The position numbers were made by a program, and so were the translations under genes. A model generated the notes under the pieces. It searched no databases and was not told the DNA's origin. It was given only the letters and a program-made list of their open reading frames with translations. From positions 12,804 through 76,803 of the forward strand of contig CAZPVJ010000025.1 of assembly GCA_964590005.1 (NCBI GenBank): DNA of 64,000 bases. Reading direction: 5' to 3'. Numbering within the stretch: the first letter of the stretch is position 1; the number at the start of each line of letters is the position of its first letter. Below, in pieces: positions 34,655-43,913 of the stretch. Source of the stretch: CALJFL01 sp964590005 (GTDB lineage Bacteria > Pseudomonadota > Gammaproteobacteria > Pseudomonadales > Halieaceae).

Positions 34655-35767
34655 ATGTCCAAAAACGTCACTTCCGCTCTTATTGTCGCGGCAATCCTCG
34701 TGCTCTGGCTGGGGTCCGGTGCCTTTATCAGCGATACCCAGGCCACGCAGCAAACCACGCTCGACGTTGAGGCCGATGACCGTATTGAGACTGCCAGTGA
34801 TGGCCTGAGCAAGGTTCGCGTGACTATTCACAGGGCCCAGCCACGCACCCGCACAGTAGTCCTGAGGGGCCAGACTGAAACCAAGCGCACAGTCGAGGTT
34901 ACCGCAGAAATAGCCGGCCAGGTCGTCGCGCGGCCGGTTGAGCGAGGTATGCAGGTCTCCAAGGGACAGCTGCTGTGCGAAATTGCGGTGGATGACCGGA
35001 AAGTTGCGGTAGCCGAGGCCCGTGCCGGGTTCGAGCAGGCCAGAATTGAACACGCTGGCAGCTTGAAGCTGGCTGACGAAGGGCTGTTGTCAGAAGTGGC
35101 CATCGCGGCCTCGGAAGCACGTCAGGAATCTGCCCGGGCCCACCTGCACCGGCAGGAGCTCAACCTTGAGCGCACACGCATTACCGCGCCGTTCGACGGC
35201 GTGATCGAAAAGTTACACATGAATGCGGGTGACTACGCCATGCCCGGCAGCTCTTGCGCGACCCTGATCGACCTCGACCCCATGCTGGTTGTCGCTCACG
35301 TTACCGAGGAAGAAGTGGAAAACCTGCAACCGGGCAGCACGGTTTCAGGTCGTGTCCGCATGGGCAGGGAAATCGAAGGCCAGCTGTCCTTTATCGGCAA
35401 GCAAAGCGACCCCGTGACACGAACCTACCCCGTGGAGATAACCGTCGCCAACAGCGATTACAGCCTGCGCTCCGGACTGACCGTCAACCTGCGCGTCGGA
35501 CTGGATGAAGTTTTGGCGCACCGCGTCTCCCCTTCCCTGCTGACCTTGAGCGACGAGGGTGACATGGGCATTCGCGTGCTGGACGACGCCAACCGCGTTG
35601 TCTTCAACGCCGTAGAGATCGTTGAAGACGGACAGCAGGGGCTCTGGATCACCGGGCTCCCAGACACCGTGAATCTCATCACCGTCGGCCAGGAATATGT
35701 CTCCGTCGGCGAGCGGGTTGAACCGGTCTACATGGAATTGGCAAGCGACCAGATCGCAGCGCGATGA
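34655..35767 (+). CDS. RND efflux periplasmic adaptor (membrane fusion protein)
   Basis: This 370-residue adaptor has an N-terminal membrane anchor (ALIVAAILVLWLGSGAFI) and a lipoyl-like half (VTAEIAGQVVARPVERGMQV). A short helical hairpin and the matching half (RTRITAPFDGVIEKLHMNAG) follow, then beta-barrel and membrane-proximal domains. It bridges the inner-membrane pump to an outer-membrane channel. The stop overlaps the pump start by 4 bp (ATGA), so they are one operon. No TolC-like channel gene is adjacent. Confidence 0.92.
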   Translation: MSKNVTSALIVAAILVLWLGSGAFISDTQATQQTTLDVEADDRIETASDGLSKVRVTIHRAQPRTRTVVLRGQTETKRTVEVTAEIAGQVVARPVERGMQVSKGQLLCEIAVDDRKVAVAEARAGFEQARIEHAGSLKLADEGLLSEVAIAASEARQESARAHLHRQELNLERTRITAPFDGVIEKLHMNAGDYAMPGSSCATLIDLDPMLVVAHVTEEEVENLQPGSTVSGRVRMGREIEGQLSFIGKQSDPVTRTYPVEITVANSDYSLRSGLTVNLRVGLDEVLAHRVSPSLLTLSDEGDMGIRVLDDANRVVFNAVEIVEDGQQGLWITGLPDTVNLITVGQEYVSVGERVEPVYMELASDQIAAR

Positions 35768-38700
35768 CCTTGATAGAGACCGCCATCGGTCGAACACGCA
35801 CCACCCTGTCGCTGCTCGCCGTCATGGTGCTGGCAGGCATCATGGCGCGTGCGGCTCTGCCCATCGCCAATGACCCCCACGTTGACCTGCCCCTTTTCTA
35901 TGTCGGGGTTATCCATGAGGGCATCTCACCCGAGGACGCTGAGCGCTTGCTGGTGCAGCCCATGGAAATTGAGTTGCGCAAGCTGGAAGGCGTCGTCGAG
36001 CTGAAGTCCACTGCGGCGGAAGGCATGGCGTCATTCTTCATCGAGTTTGACGTCACACAGGACCTGGATAAGGCGCTAAGCGACGTCCGAGAAGCCGTGG
36101 ACTCCGCACGGGCCGAAATTCCGACAACCGCAGAAGAACCGTTCGTCAACGAACTCAACGCTGACGACTTCCCCATGCTGCAAGTCAACTTCATTGGCGA
36201 GAATGCCAACGAGCGAGAGATTTACCAGGCAGCGCTTGCGCTCAAGGAGCAGATTGAAACGGTTCCCGCGGTGCTCAGCGCCGATCTGCAGGGCCACCGC
36301 GAAGAGGTTCTGGAAGTCATCATCGACCCCGATGCTCTGAACGCCTACCAGATCTCCGCCGAGGAATTGATCGCCATTCTGCAGCGTAATAATCGGCTGA
36401 TACCCGCCGGCACCATGGACCTGGACAACGGACGCTTCGCCGTCAAGGTCCCCGCAGTGGTCGAACGTGCAGATGACGTATTGGAGCTGCCATTGCGCAG
36501 TTCGCTGGACAGCGTCGTCACCCTGCAAGACGTGGCAACCGTGCGCAGAACCTTCAAGGATCGAGCCAGCTTCGCGCGCTACAACGGCCAGGCAACCATC
36601 TCCATCAGCGTGAAGAAACGTTCAGATGCGAACGTGATCGATACAGTAGAAGACGTCCTCAAGATCGTAGAACAAGCGCGCTCCAGCACGCCCAGCGGCA
36701 TACAAATGATCGTGTCACAAAACCAGGCGGAGTTCGCTTCCGTGCAGGTACGTGAGCTGGAAGGCAATATTCTCACCGCACTGGCGCTGGTGATGGTGCT
36801 CGTCGTCGCTGCAATGGGTTTCCGAAGTGGCCTGGTGGTTGGCCTGGGCATACCCTTCTCGCTGCTCTTTTCGGTAACCATCATCTATCTGCTTGGCTAC
36901 ACCTTCAATTTCATGGTGATGTTTGGAATGCTGCTGGGACTGGGCATGCTCATTGATGGCGGCATCGTAGTGACCGAGTATGCCAACCGCTTAATGGGTG
37001 AAGGCATGAATCATAAGCGGGCCTACGCGGAATCGGTCAAGCGGATGTTCTGGCCGGTAACCGCGTCCACAGCCACGACCCTGGCAGCCTTTCTTCCGAT
37101 GCTATTCTGGCCTGGCGTCTCCGGGCAATTCATGGGCTATCTACCCGTCACGGTCTTTACGGTATTGATAGGCTCTTTGCTTTACGCGCTGCTTTTCGGC
37201 CCCGTACTGGGCACGCTTTTTGGTAAGCCATCCATGCACAGTGCCGAAGTCGCCCGTGCACAGCAGGTACTGGAGACTGGCGATCCCACCGAGTTATCCT
37301 CGCTGACCGGACGTTTTGCGCGCTTCATGACGATGGTGTGCCACCGCCCGCTTCTGACCTTGGGAATTATATTCAGCCTGCTGTACTCCGTGTTCTGGGC
37401 TTACGGCAAATACGGCGTTGGTACGATTTTCTTCTCCGATGCAGATCCACAGTTTATCCAGGTCTCCGTGCTGGGCCGCGGTAATTTTTCGGCCAATGAA
37501 GTAAAGGACCTGGTACTGGAAGTCGAGTCGGAAGTACTCCAGATACCGGGTATTCGCTTCGTTAACACCCAGACCTTACTACCCGGTACCAGCGATGGCG
37601 GCTTTATGGGCACCAGCTCAGATCGTATCGGTTCCATATTCATCGAGCTGGTGGCCGAGTCACAGCGAGAAATCGGTGGTAACGCGGTGATCCGGGAGAT
37701 TCGCGACCGCACTGAGGGACTGGCCGGCATCAAGGTCGAGGTTCAGCCGCTGGAAAAGGGCCCACCGGTCGGCAAGCCTATCCAGATCGAATTCACAGCA
37801 CGGGACCGATCGCTACTGGAACCGGCGATGGCGCGGGTACGCGCGCACCTGGATACCCTGCCCGAGCTTGTCGATATCGATGACTCGGCAGCACTGCCAT
37901 CGATTGAATGGCGCATTGAGGTCGACCGGCGGCAGGCCGCACTTTACGGTGCAGACGTATCCTCCGCCGGGTTGGCAGTACAGCTCGTCACCAATGGCGT
38001 GAAAGTGGGTGAGTATCGACCCGACGATGCAGAGGACTCGGTGGATATCAGGGTGCGCTATCCCCGAGAAGACCGCGGTATCACCGCCATGGACGAGCTG
38101 CGCATTAGCACCAACCAGGGCATGGTGCCATTGAGCAACTTTGTCACCATGCAGCCTGCACCCGGCGTTGACTCATTCAAGCGCGTGGACGGGTTACCTG
38201 TGGAGCTGATTCGGGCCAATGTACGTGAAGGGGTGATGGCAGATCGCATGGTTCAGGATATCGACACCTGGATCCAGGACCAACCATTCGATTCCGCGCT
38301 GACTATCCGTTTTCGGGGTGCCAACGAGGAACAAGCAGATTCAATGGCCTTCGTTTCCGCCGCCTTTACACTTGCCCTGGCTTTGATGTTTATCCTGCTG
38401 GTAACCCAGTTCAATAATTTCTATCAAAGCACGCTGATCCTGCTGGCAGTCATCATGTCGACCGCCGGTGTCCTGCTTGGCCTGTTGATACTGGGTAATC
38501 CCTTCAGCGCCCTGCTCACCGGGGTTGGTGTGGTCGCCCTGGCTGGCATCGTTGTGAATAACAACATCATTCTGATCGACACGTTCAATCACGTTAGACG
38601 CCAACATCCTGAGCTGGACGTCCGTGCGGTGATCGTCCGGGCTACCGCTCAGCGACTTCGCCCTGTTCTGCTGACAACCGTCACCACGGTTTTCGGGCTG

Positions 38701-38964
38701 ATGCCTTTGGCGGCAGGCTACTCCGTGGACCTGACAGCCAGAACCATCACGGCAGAAGGCGAAATGGCGATGTTCTGGGCACCGCTTTCACAGGCTATCG
38801 TTTTTGGATTAACTTTTGCCACCCTGCTGACGCTCATTGCTACACCAGCTATGCTGGCGCTGCCACACACGCTAAAAAACGTGCTGCAGACCATCAAGCA
38901 CCGAATGCCCCTGCCGAGAAGCAGGCGCGGGCCAGGCAGTCCCCGGTCAATCCTGGAGCGCTAA
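35764..38964 (+). CDS. RND-family efflux pump (AcrB/HAE1-like inner-membrane transporter)
   Basis: This 1066-residue pump has twelve expected transmembrane helices and two large periplasmic loops. Family marks are DVREAVDSARAEIP, the TM4 proton-relay region GMLLGLGMLIDGGIVVTEYANR, SVKRMFWPVTASTATTLAAF and GVVALAGIVVNNNIILIDTFNH. It exports substrates using the proton gradient. The GMLIDGGIVV sequence has a single Asp where AcrB has the DD pair, as in several HAE-related subfamilies. It is convergent with the atuA-like gene. The substrate is unknown. Confidence 0.93.
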   Translation: MTLIETAIGRTRTTLSLLAVMVLAGIMARAALPIANDPHVDLPLFYVGVIHEGISPEDAERLLVQPMEIELRKLEGVVELKSTAAEGMASFFIEFDVTQDLDKALSDVREAVDSARAEIPTTAEEPFVNELNADDFPMLQVNFIGENANEREIYQAALALKEQIETVPAVLSADLQGHREEVLEVIIDPDALNAYQISAEELIAILQRNNRLIPAGTMDLDNGRFAVKVPAVVERADDVLELPLRSSLDSVVTLQDVATVRRTFKDRASFARYNGQATISISVKKRSDANVIDTVEDVLKIVEQARSSTPSGIQMIVSQNQAEFASVQVRELEGNILTALALVMVLVVAAMGFRSGLVVGLGIPFSLLFSVTIIYLLGYTFNFMVMFGMLLGLGMLIDGGIVVTEYANRLMGEGMNHKRAYAESVKRMFWPVTASTATTLAAFLPMLFWPGVSGQFMGYLPVTVFTVLIGSLLYALLFGPVLGTLFGKPSMHSAEVARAQQVLETGDPTELSSLTGRFARFMTMVCHRPLLTLGIIFSLLYSVFWAYGKYGVGTIFFSDADPQFIQVSVLGRGNFSANEVKDLVLEVESEVLQIPGIRFVNTQTLLPGTSDGGFMGTSSDRIGSIFIELVAESQREIGGNAVIREIRDRTEGLAGIKVEVQPLEKGPPVGKPIQIEFTARDRSLLEPAMARVRAHLDTLPELVDIDDSAALPSIEWRIEVDRRQAALYGADVSSAGLAVQLVTNGVKVGEYRPDDAEDSVDIRVRYPREDRGITAMDELRISTNQGMVPLSNFVTMQPAPGVDSFKRVDGLPVELIRANVREGVMADRMVQDIDTWIQDQPFDSALTIRFRGANEEQADSMAFVSAAFTLALALMFILLVTQFNNFYQSTLILLAVIMSTAGVLLGLLILGNPFSALLTGVGVVALAGIVVNNNIILIDTFNHVRRQHPELDVRAVIVRATAQRLRPVLLTTVTTVFGLMPLAAGYSVDLTARTITAEGEMAMFWAPLSQAIVFGLTFATLLTLIATPAMLALPHTLKNVLQTIKHRMPLPRSRRGPGSPRSILER

Positions 38965-38998
38965 CGCGCCAAATTTCTCCGCCAGGGGGCAGGCTCAT

Positions 38999-40774
38999 CT
39001 AGACCAGCCCTGCCGGCACCCGAACCTTCAATGACAGTAACTGCTGCGCCAGTGACTTGCCCTGGCAATCAGTTCGCACCGAGCCAGTGCCGCCGCCACC
39101 AAGTGCCTCGGTCATAAAGAAATTGAATGCGTTGAAGCCCGGTAGTTCAAAGCGTTCCACCTCGCCCTCGACCAGGTGTGCGAAGTAGTCTTCCACCACC
39201 TGTGCAGTGACCTGCTCATACAGATAGGGAAGGTACTCGGGCTGACGTGCGATAAGACCGATATTGGCGTTATTGCCTTTGTCCCCGCTGCGCGCAAAGG
39301 CGAGCTTCTCAAGGTCAACCTCAATCTCGTTAGTAGCGGACTCTGCTGGTGCGACATCCATACGCACTTTCGCGACCGGCTCACTGACCGCAGTCGTATA
39401 CGATTTTTCCAGGATCCTCTCGGCACCGACCTGCACCGTCACCGGCACCAAGGACTTTTCTATCAGCGTAGAATGCACCCGCATCAGGCCACCGGGCCGC
39501 GTTCTGCCGCCTCCCAAACCGTAAAAGCCGGGCACACCCGAGGTGCCGAGATAAACCATCTCGTTGGCAGCAAACTGCAGGGCTGCGGGGTCATCATGGT
39601 GCAGCCCGAACTTCGCCACCACTTCACGCGTTGACCGTGCCGCTTCGCTCGCGTGGGGTCCGTAAGTATGTTCAGCACCAAAATACTCCAGGTCCACCTC
39701 CCTGAAGTCAGGCAAACCCTGCTCTTCGTAATACTTGCGTACCCTTCTTATCCAGGCTTCAAGCGCCGTGCGGGCTTTTTCTAAAGCCCGGGGGCCGCCA
39801 ATCATGATGCAACCCTTGACCTGGAAGCCGTCCCGCCAGGTGGCACACACCTTGTACTTATTACCCGGCGCCCTGCCCAGCGCGCCGCTCACCCGCACCC
39901 GGTTAGGGGCAATCTGCTCCAGGGTTACGCTGCTGAAATCGCAGGCTACATCCGGTAAGAGGTAGTTTGCCGGATCGCCTATTTCATACAGCACCTGTTC
40001 GCCGACACTACCCACCGTGGCGAGGCCGCCAGTGCCTTCTGGAATACCAATAACAAAGCTGCCATCAGCTGATACCTCGGCCACCGGATAACTGATATCC
40101 GCAAAATCCGGTACTGTTTGCCAGTCCGTATAGTTACCTCCCGTGCACTGAGCACCACACTCTATGACATGTCCGCACAGGGAACCTTGTGCCAGCGCGT
40201 CGTACTGGTCTTCGGCCCAGCCAAACTCGTGAATCAAGGGACCCAGCATCACCGCGCTGTCCACGACCCTGCCAGTGACAACAACATCGGCGCCCGCGGT
40301 CAGTGCATCGGCAATCGGTCTGGCTCCCAGGTAAGCATTAACGCTGGCGGGGCGATCTGGCATGGGCGCACCGGTCTGGTTTTCGGTCATCTGATCTTTG
40401 GGCAGGTCATCCCTGCCCTGTAGATTGTCCCCATAAACGCCACCAATTTTCAGGTCGAGGTTTTGCTCACGGCACAATGCCTCCAACGCCGCAATACAGG
40501 CAGGCACATTGACACCCCCGGCGTTAGCCACCACCTTGATACCTTTGCGGGCGCAATCGGCGAGCACGTCTTTCATTGCCACGGTAACAAAGTCGATCGC
40601 GTAACCCAGGTTATCGTCCCGCGACCGCGCCTTGGCTAAAATGGCCATCGTAATTTCGGCGAGGTAATCAAACACCAGGTAATCGATTTCACCCGAATCA
40701 ACCAACTGGCGCGCGGCCAACTGGCTATCACCGTAAAAGCCCGAAGCACAACCAATACGAACTGTTTTGCTCAT
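38999..40774 (-). CDS. atuA: Acyclic terpene utilisation protein AtuA
   Basis: This 591-residue protein begins RIGCASGFYGDSQLAARQLV, then FDYLAEITMAILAKAR, NAGGVNVPACIAALEAL, ADVVVTGRVVDSAVMLGPL and a late AFARSGDKGNNANIGLIAR, all typical of AtuA (DUF1446). In Pseudomonas atuA belongs to the citronellol/geraniol locus. Its biochemical role is unsettled. It is last in the operon and overlaps the carboxylase alpha gene by 4 bp. It is the strongest marker that the locus is atu-like and not only leucine catabolism. Confidence 0.9.
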   Translation of the reverse strand: MSKTVRIGCASGFYGDSQLAARQLVDSGEIDYLVFDYLAEITMAILAKARSRDDNLGYAIDFVTVAMKDVLADCARKGIKVVANAGGVNVPACIAALEALCREQNLDLKIGGVYGDNLQGRDDLPKDQMTENQTGAPMPDRPASVNAYLGARPIADALTAGADVVVTGRVVDSAVMLGPLIHEFGWAEDQYDALAQGSLCGHVIECGAQCTGGNYTDWQTVPDFADISYPVAEVSADGSFVIGIPEGTGGLATVGSVGEQVLYEIGDPANYLLPDVACDFSSVTLEQIAPNRVRVSGALGRAPGNKYKVCATWRDGFQVKGCIMIGGPRALEKARTALEAWIRRVRKYYEEQGLPDFREVDLEYFGAEHTYGPHASEAARSTREVVAKFGLHHDDPAALQFAANEMVYLGTSGVPGFYGLGGGRTRPGGLMRVHSTLIEKSLVPVTVQVGAERILEKSYTTAVSEPVAKVRMDVAPAESATNEIEVDLEKLAFARSGDKGNNANIGLIARQPEYLPYLYEQVTAQVVEDYFAHLVEGEVERFELPGFNAFNFFMTEALGGGGTGSVRTDCQGKSLAQQLLSLKVRVPAGLV

Positions 40775-42735
40775 GCGGGACCTTCCTCCTCGATGATGGT
40801 GACCAGCACCTGCTGCGATTTAACCTGGTCACCAACTCGCGTTGCCACCTGCTCAACAAGCCCGGACATGCCCGCTTTGAGAGGATGCTCCATTTTCATA
40901 GCCTCCAGTACGACCAGTGTCTGGCCCTGTTCCACACGGTCTCCCTCGGCCACGAGAACGGCGACGATCGCGCCATCCATGGAGGCTCGCGTGTCACCCC
41001 CGCCGGCGGTACCTGAGCCAGAGGCGGGCGTATAGGTCAGATCGCGTATAACGAACTGCCCCTCACCCTTGTCGAGATAGAGCGCATCATCACTAAACGC
41101 ATACGCCGCTGTCCTGCGGACCCCGTCGAGTAAATACGCACAGCAGTGATCGTCGCGGGCCAGTAACTCAAGCACGCAGGTATCTTCGCCCCGTCGCACG
41201 GTAAACTGGCCATTCTCCTCGCGGAGGTATACATCAACCATTTCATCCGCGACCGACAGGCGAAAACAATGACTCGCCGCCACCGGGTTGTGCCAGCCCT
41301 GGCGAACGTCACGGTCGTGGCTGTAAATCAACACAGCGGCGAGCGCCAGCGTCTGAAGTGGCGCTGTGACATCGCGCAGACTATCGTCGTCACCAAAATG
41401 CAGATCGATAAACGCGGTGGTTGCGCCGCCAGCCAGAAACACCGGGTGGCGCAATATGTTCTGAAGAAAGTAACGATTACTGTTCACACCCAGCAACACA
41501 GTGTCCTGGACCGTACTCGCCAGCTTGCGACAAGCCTCCTCTCGGGTTTCACCCCAGGCGATCAACTTGGCAATCATGGGATCATAAAACGGCGATACTA
41601 CCTGCCCGGTTGATATCCCATGATCTACACGGATACCGTCTCGGGCCGGGTAGCTCCACGACAGGATCTCGCCGGTCTGCGGCAGAAAGCCATTGCGTGG
41701 ATCCTCCGCATACAGACGGACTTCGACCGCATGCCCCGACAGCCGGATATCAGCCTGGCTCAGCGGCAACTCAGCGCCAGCCGCGACACGAATCTGCCAG
41801 GCCACAAGGTCTTGCCCGGTTATCATTTCTGTCACCGGGTGTTCCACCTGCAGCCTGGTGTTCATCTCGAGAAAATAAAAGTTTCGGTCGGCGTCAACCA
41901 GGAATTCCACCGTCCCGGCGCCAACGTAGTCACAGGCCCTGGCGGCATTGACTGCCGCCTCGCCCATTGCCGTGCGCAGGGCGTCGTCAACAAACGGGGA
42001 CGGGGCTTCCTCAACCACTTTCTGATGGCGCCGCTGAATGGAGCAGTCACGCTCGCCAAGATACACCGCGTTGCCGTGGCGATCGGCAAATACCTGTATT
42101 TCAATATGCCGGGGCTCGAGGACGGCACGCTCGAGGATGAGTTCGTCGCTGCCAAAAGCGTTGAGGGCCTCCGAACGCGCAGTGCGAATCTGCTCCGCCA
42201 GTTCGTCCTCACTCAAGACAAGCCGCATGCCACGACCGCCACCACCGGCGGACGCTTTCACCATGAGTGGGAAACCCACCTCAGCCGCTCTCTCCAGCAG
42301 TACGGCTTCTTCCTGCTCGGCGCCCTGGTAACCCGGAATACAGGGTACTCCCGCCTCCAGCATGGCCAGCTTGGACAGACGCTTGCTGCCCATCAATTCG
42401 ATCGCGGCGGCAGGCGGTCCGATGAAGGTGATATTCGACTCGGCGCACAGCGCCGCAAAGTCCGTATTTTCTGACAGGAAGCCGTAACCAGGATGCACGG
42501 CGTCGGCGCCGGTCAGACGCGCGGCGGATACCAGTTTTTCGGGTACCAGGTAGGATTCATTGACCGCTGCCGGGCCTATGCAAACCGCCTCATCGGCCTC
42601 GCGGACATGGAGCGCATCCGCATCGGCCTCGCTGTACACCGCTACCGTCCGGTAACCCAGTTCACGCGCCGTCGCTATGACGCGCACCGCTATCTCACCG
42701 CGGTTGGCTACCAGGATTTTGTAAAAATCGGTCAC
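40771..42735 (-). CDS. atuF: Biotin-dependent acyl-CoA carboxylase alpha subunit (AtuF/geranyl-CoA carboxylase-like)
   Basis: The protein of 654 residues contains biotin carboxylase and biotin carrier domains. The N terminus is FYKILVANRGEIAVRV, the ATP-grasp loop KASAGGGGRGM follows, and EMNTRLQVEHPVTE lies near the middle. The biotinylated lysine is in LEAMKMEHPL close to the C terminus. The GTG at 42733-42735 was taken as start because AGGGGGAG lies just upstream. A TTG at 42756 would consume that site. Sequence alone cannot separate geranyl-CoA from methylcrotonyl-CoA specificity, and the atuA neighbour favours geranyl-CoA. Confidence 0.85.
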   Translation of the reverse strand: MTDFYKILVANRGEIAVRVIATARELGYRTVAVYSEADADALHVREADEAVCIGPAAVNESYLVPEKLVSAARLTGADAVHPGYGFLSENTDFAALCAESNITFIGPPAAAIELMGSKRLSKLAMLEAGVPCIPGYQGAEQEEAVLLERAAEVGFPLMVKASAGGGGRGMRLVLSEDELAEQIRTARSEALNAFGSDELILERAVLEPRHIEIQVFADRHGNAVYLGERDCSIQRRHQKVVEEAPSPFVDDALRTAMGEAAVNAARACDYVGAGTVEFLVDADRNFYFLEMNTRLQVEHPVTEMITGQDLVAWQIRVAAGAELPLSQADIRLSGHAVEVRLYAEDPRNGFLPQTGEILSWSYPARDGIRVDHGISTGQVVSPFYDPMIAKLIAWGETREEACRKLASTVQDTVLLGVNSNRYFLQNILRHPVFLAGGATTAFIDLHFGDDDSLRDVTAPLQTLALAAVLIYSHDRDVRQGWHNPVAASHCFRLSVADEMVDVYLREENGQFTVRRGEDTCVLELLARDDHCCAYLLDGVRRTAAYAFSDDALYLDKGEGQFVIRDLTYTPASGSGTAGGGDTRASMDGAIVAVLVAEGDRVEQGQTLVVLEAMKMEHPLKAGMSGLVEQVATRVGDQVKSQQVLVTIIEEEGPA

Positions 42736-42756
42736 GAGCGTCTCCCCCTGTGGCAA

Positions 42757-43893
42757 TCAATCAAGCAGCAGCGCCGCCAATCGCTTGCGGTGGTGATAAG
42801 CATCGCCGAACTGGGGTCGTGCCCACTGCGCGCGACGGATATAGAGCTGCGCATCACACTCGTAAGTAAAGCCCATTCCTCCATGAAACTGGACAGCGCG
42901 ATCACCGGCAAACTCGAGCGCATCGGTGGCCTGGGCTTTGGCCATGCGACAGGCAATCTCCGCGTCACTGTCGAGGGCTTCGTCGCCCACAACGCTGGCC
43001 GCGTGGTAGATAAACGAGCGGGCATCATCCATGGCGCACAACACGTCCACCGTGGGATGTTTCAAGGCCTGGTAGGACCCGATGAGTTTGCCAAACTGCT
43101 TGCGGGTTTTCAGGTAGTCAACCACCGTATCCAGGCAGGCCGCCGTTGCCCCGGTGGACTCGGCCGCCACCAGCAGCGCGCCCAGTAAAGCGGTATCACG
43201 TAACGCGGACTCGGTCGTCCCGGGGTCCAGCATTGCGCTGGGCGGCACGGTCACCCCCGCGAGCTGCAGTCGGCTCGCGCGCTTGGTTTCATCAATCAGC
43301 GTGTGTGTCTGCAACGCGCTGGCGGGTAATTGTTCCGGCGTTACCATCAACAGCCGTGGAGCGCCCTCCAGGCTGACCCCGACGATAAGCAGATCGGCGA
43401 CGTCGGCGTCCTGCACATACCACTTTTCGCCGGAGAGCTTCAGCTCACCGTTTTCCTCAACCGCCGTCGCAGTGAATTCCCTGGCACCCCAATCCTCGCC
43501 GTCCAGTAACGCCAGCGTTGCCCGCGTGCCACTGGCCAGCTGCGGCAGCCATTGTTCTTTCTGCTGCGCGGTACCTGCCCGCGCGAGCAGCTGTGCTGCC
43601 AGGGTGGTGGAGAAAAATGGCGTCGACAACATATAGCGCCCCATACTCTCGGCCAGCGGGACCGTCGCCCCTACTCCCAGTCCGGACCCGCCATATTCCT
43701 CGGCGATTGCCAGCCCCAGCCAGCCCAGATCGACCATGTCCTGCCAGACGGCATCGTCGAAGCCCTGCTCGCTGCCAAGAAGGGCGCGTACGGCGCTGAT
43801 ATCGGATTTGTCTCGGCAGAACTCGCGAGCGCTGTCGAGGATCATGGCCTGCTCTTCGCTGAACACCAGGTGATTATTTGCTGCAATAGTCAT
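42757..43893 (-). CDS. Acyl-CoA dehydrogenase, short (378 aa), paired subunit
   Basis: This is an FAD-dependent acyl-CoA dehydrogenase fold with LVFSEEQAMILDSAREFCRD at the N terminus, VDLGWLGLAIAEEYGGSGLG, RKQFGKLIGSYQALKHPTVD, and AVQFHGGMGFTYECDAQLYI toward the end. The Glu in FTYECD is a candidate catalytic base. It sits 20 bp after a second dehydrogenase. Such adjacent long/short pairs in steroid and terpenoid loci often form alpha2beta2 enzymes, and this is inferred here. It is in the atu-like operon. Confidence 0.9.
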   Translation of the reverse strand: MTIAANNHLVFSEEQAMILDSAREFCRDKSDISAVRALLGSEQGFDDAVWQDMVDLGWLGLAIAEEYGGSGLGVGATVPLAESMGRYMLSTPFFSTTLAAQLLARAGTAQQKEQWLPQLASGTRATLALLDGEDWGAREFTATAVEENGELKLSGEKWYVQDADVADLLIVGVSLEGAPRLLMVTPEQLPASALQTHTLIDETKRASRLQLAGVTVPPSAMLDPGTTESALRDTALLGALLVAAESTGATAACLDTVVDYLKTRKQFGKLIGSYQALKHPTVDVLCAMDDARSFIYHAASVVGDEALDSDAEIACRMAKAQATDALEFAGDRAVQFHGGMGFTYECDAQLYIRRAQWARPQFGDAYHHRKRLAALLLD

Positions 43894-43913
43894 AGCTTTA
43901 TTCTCCTAGCAAT

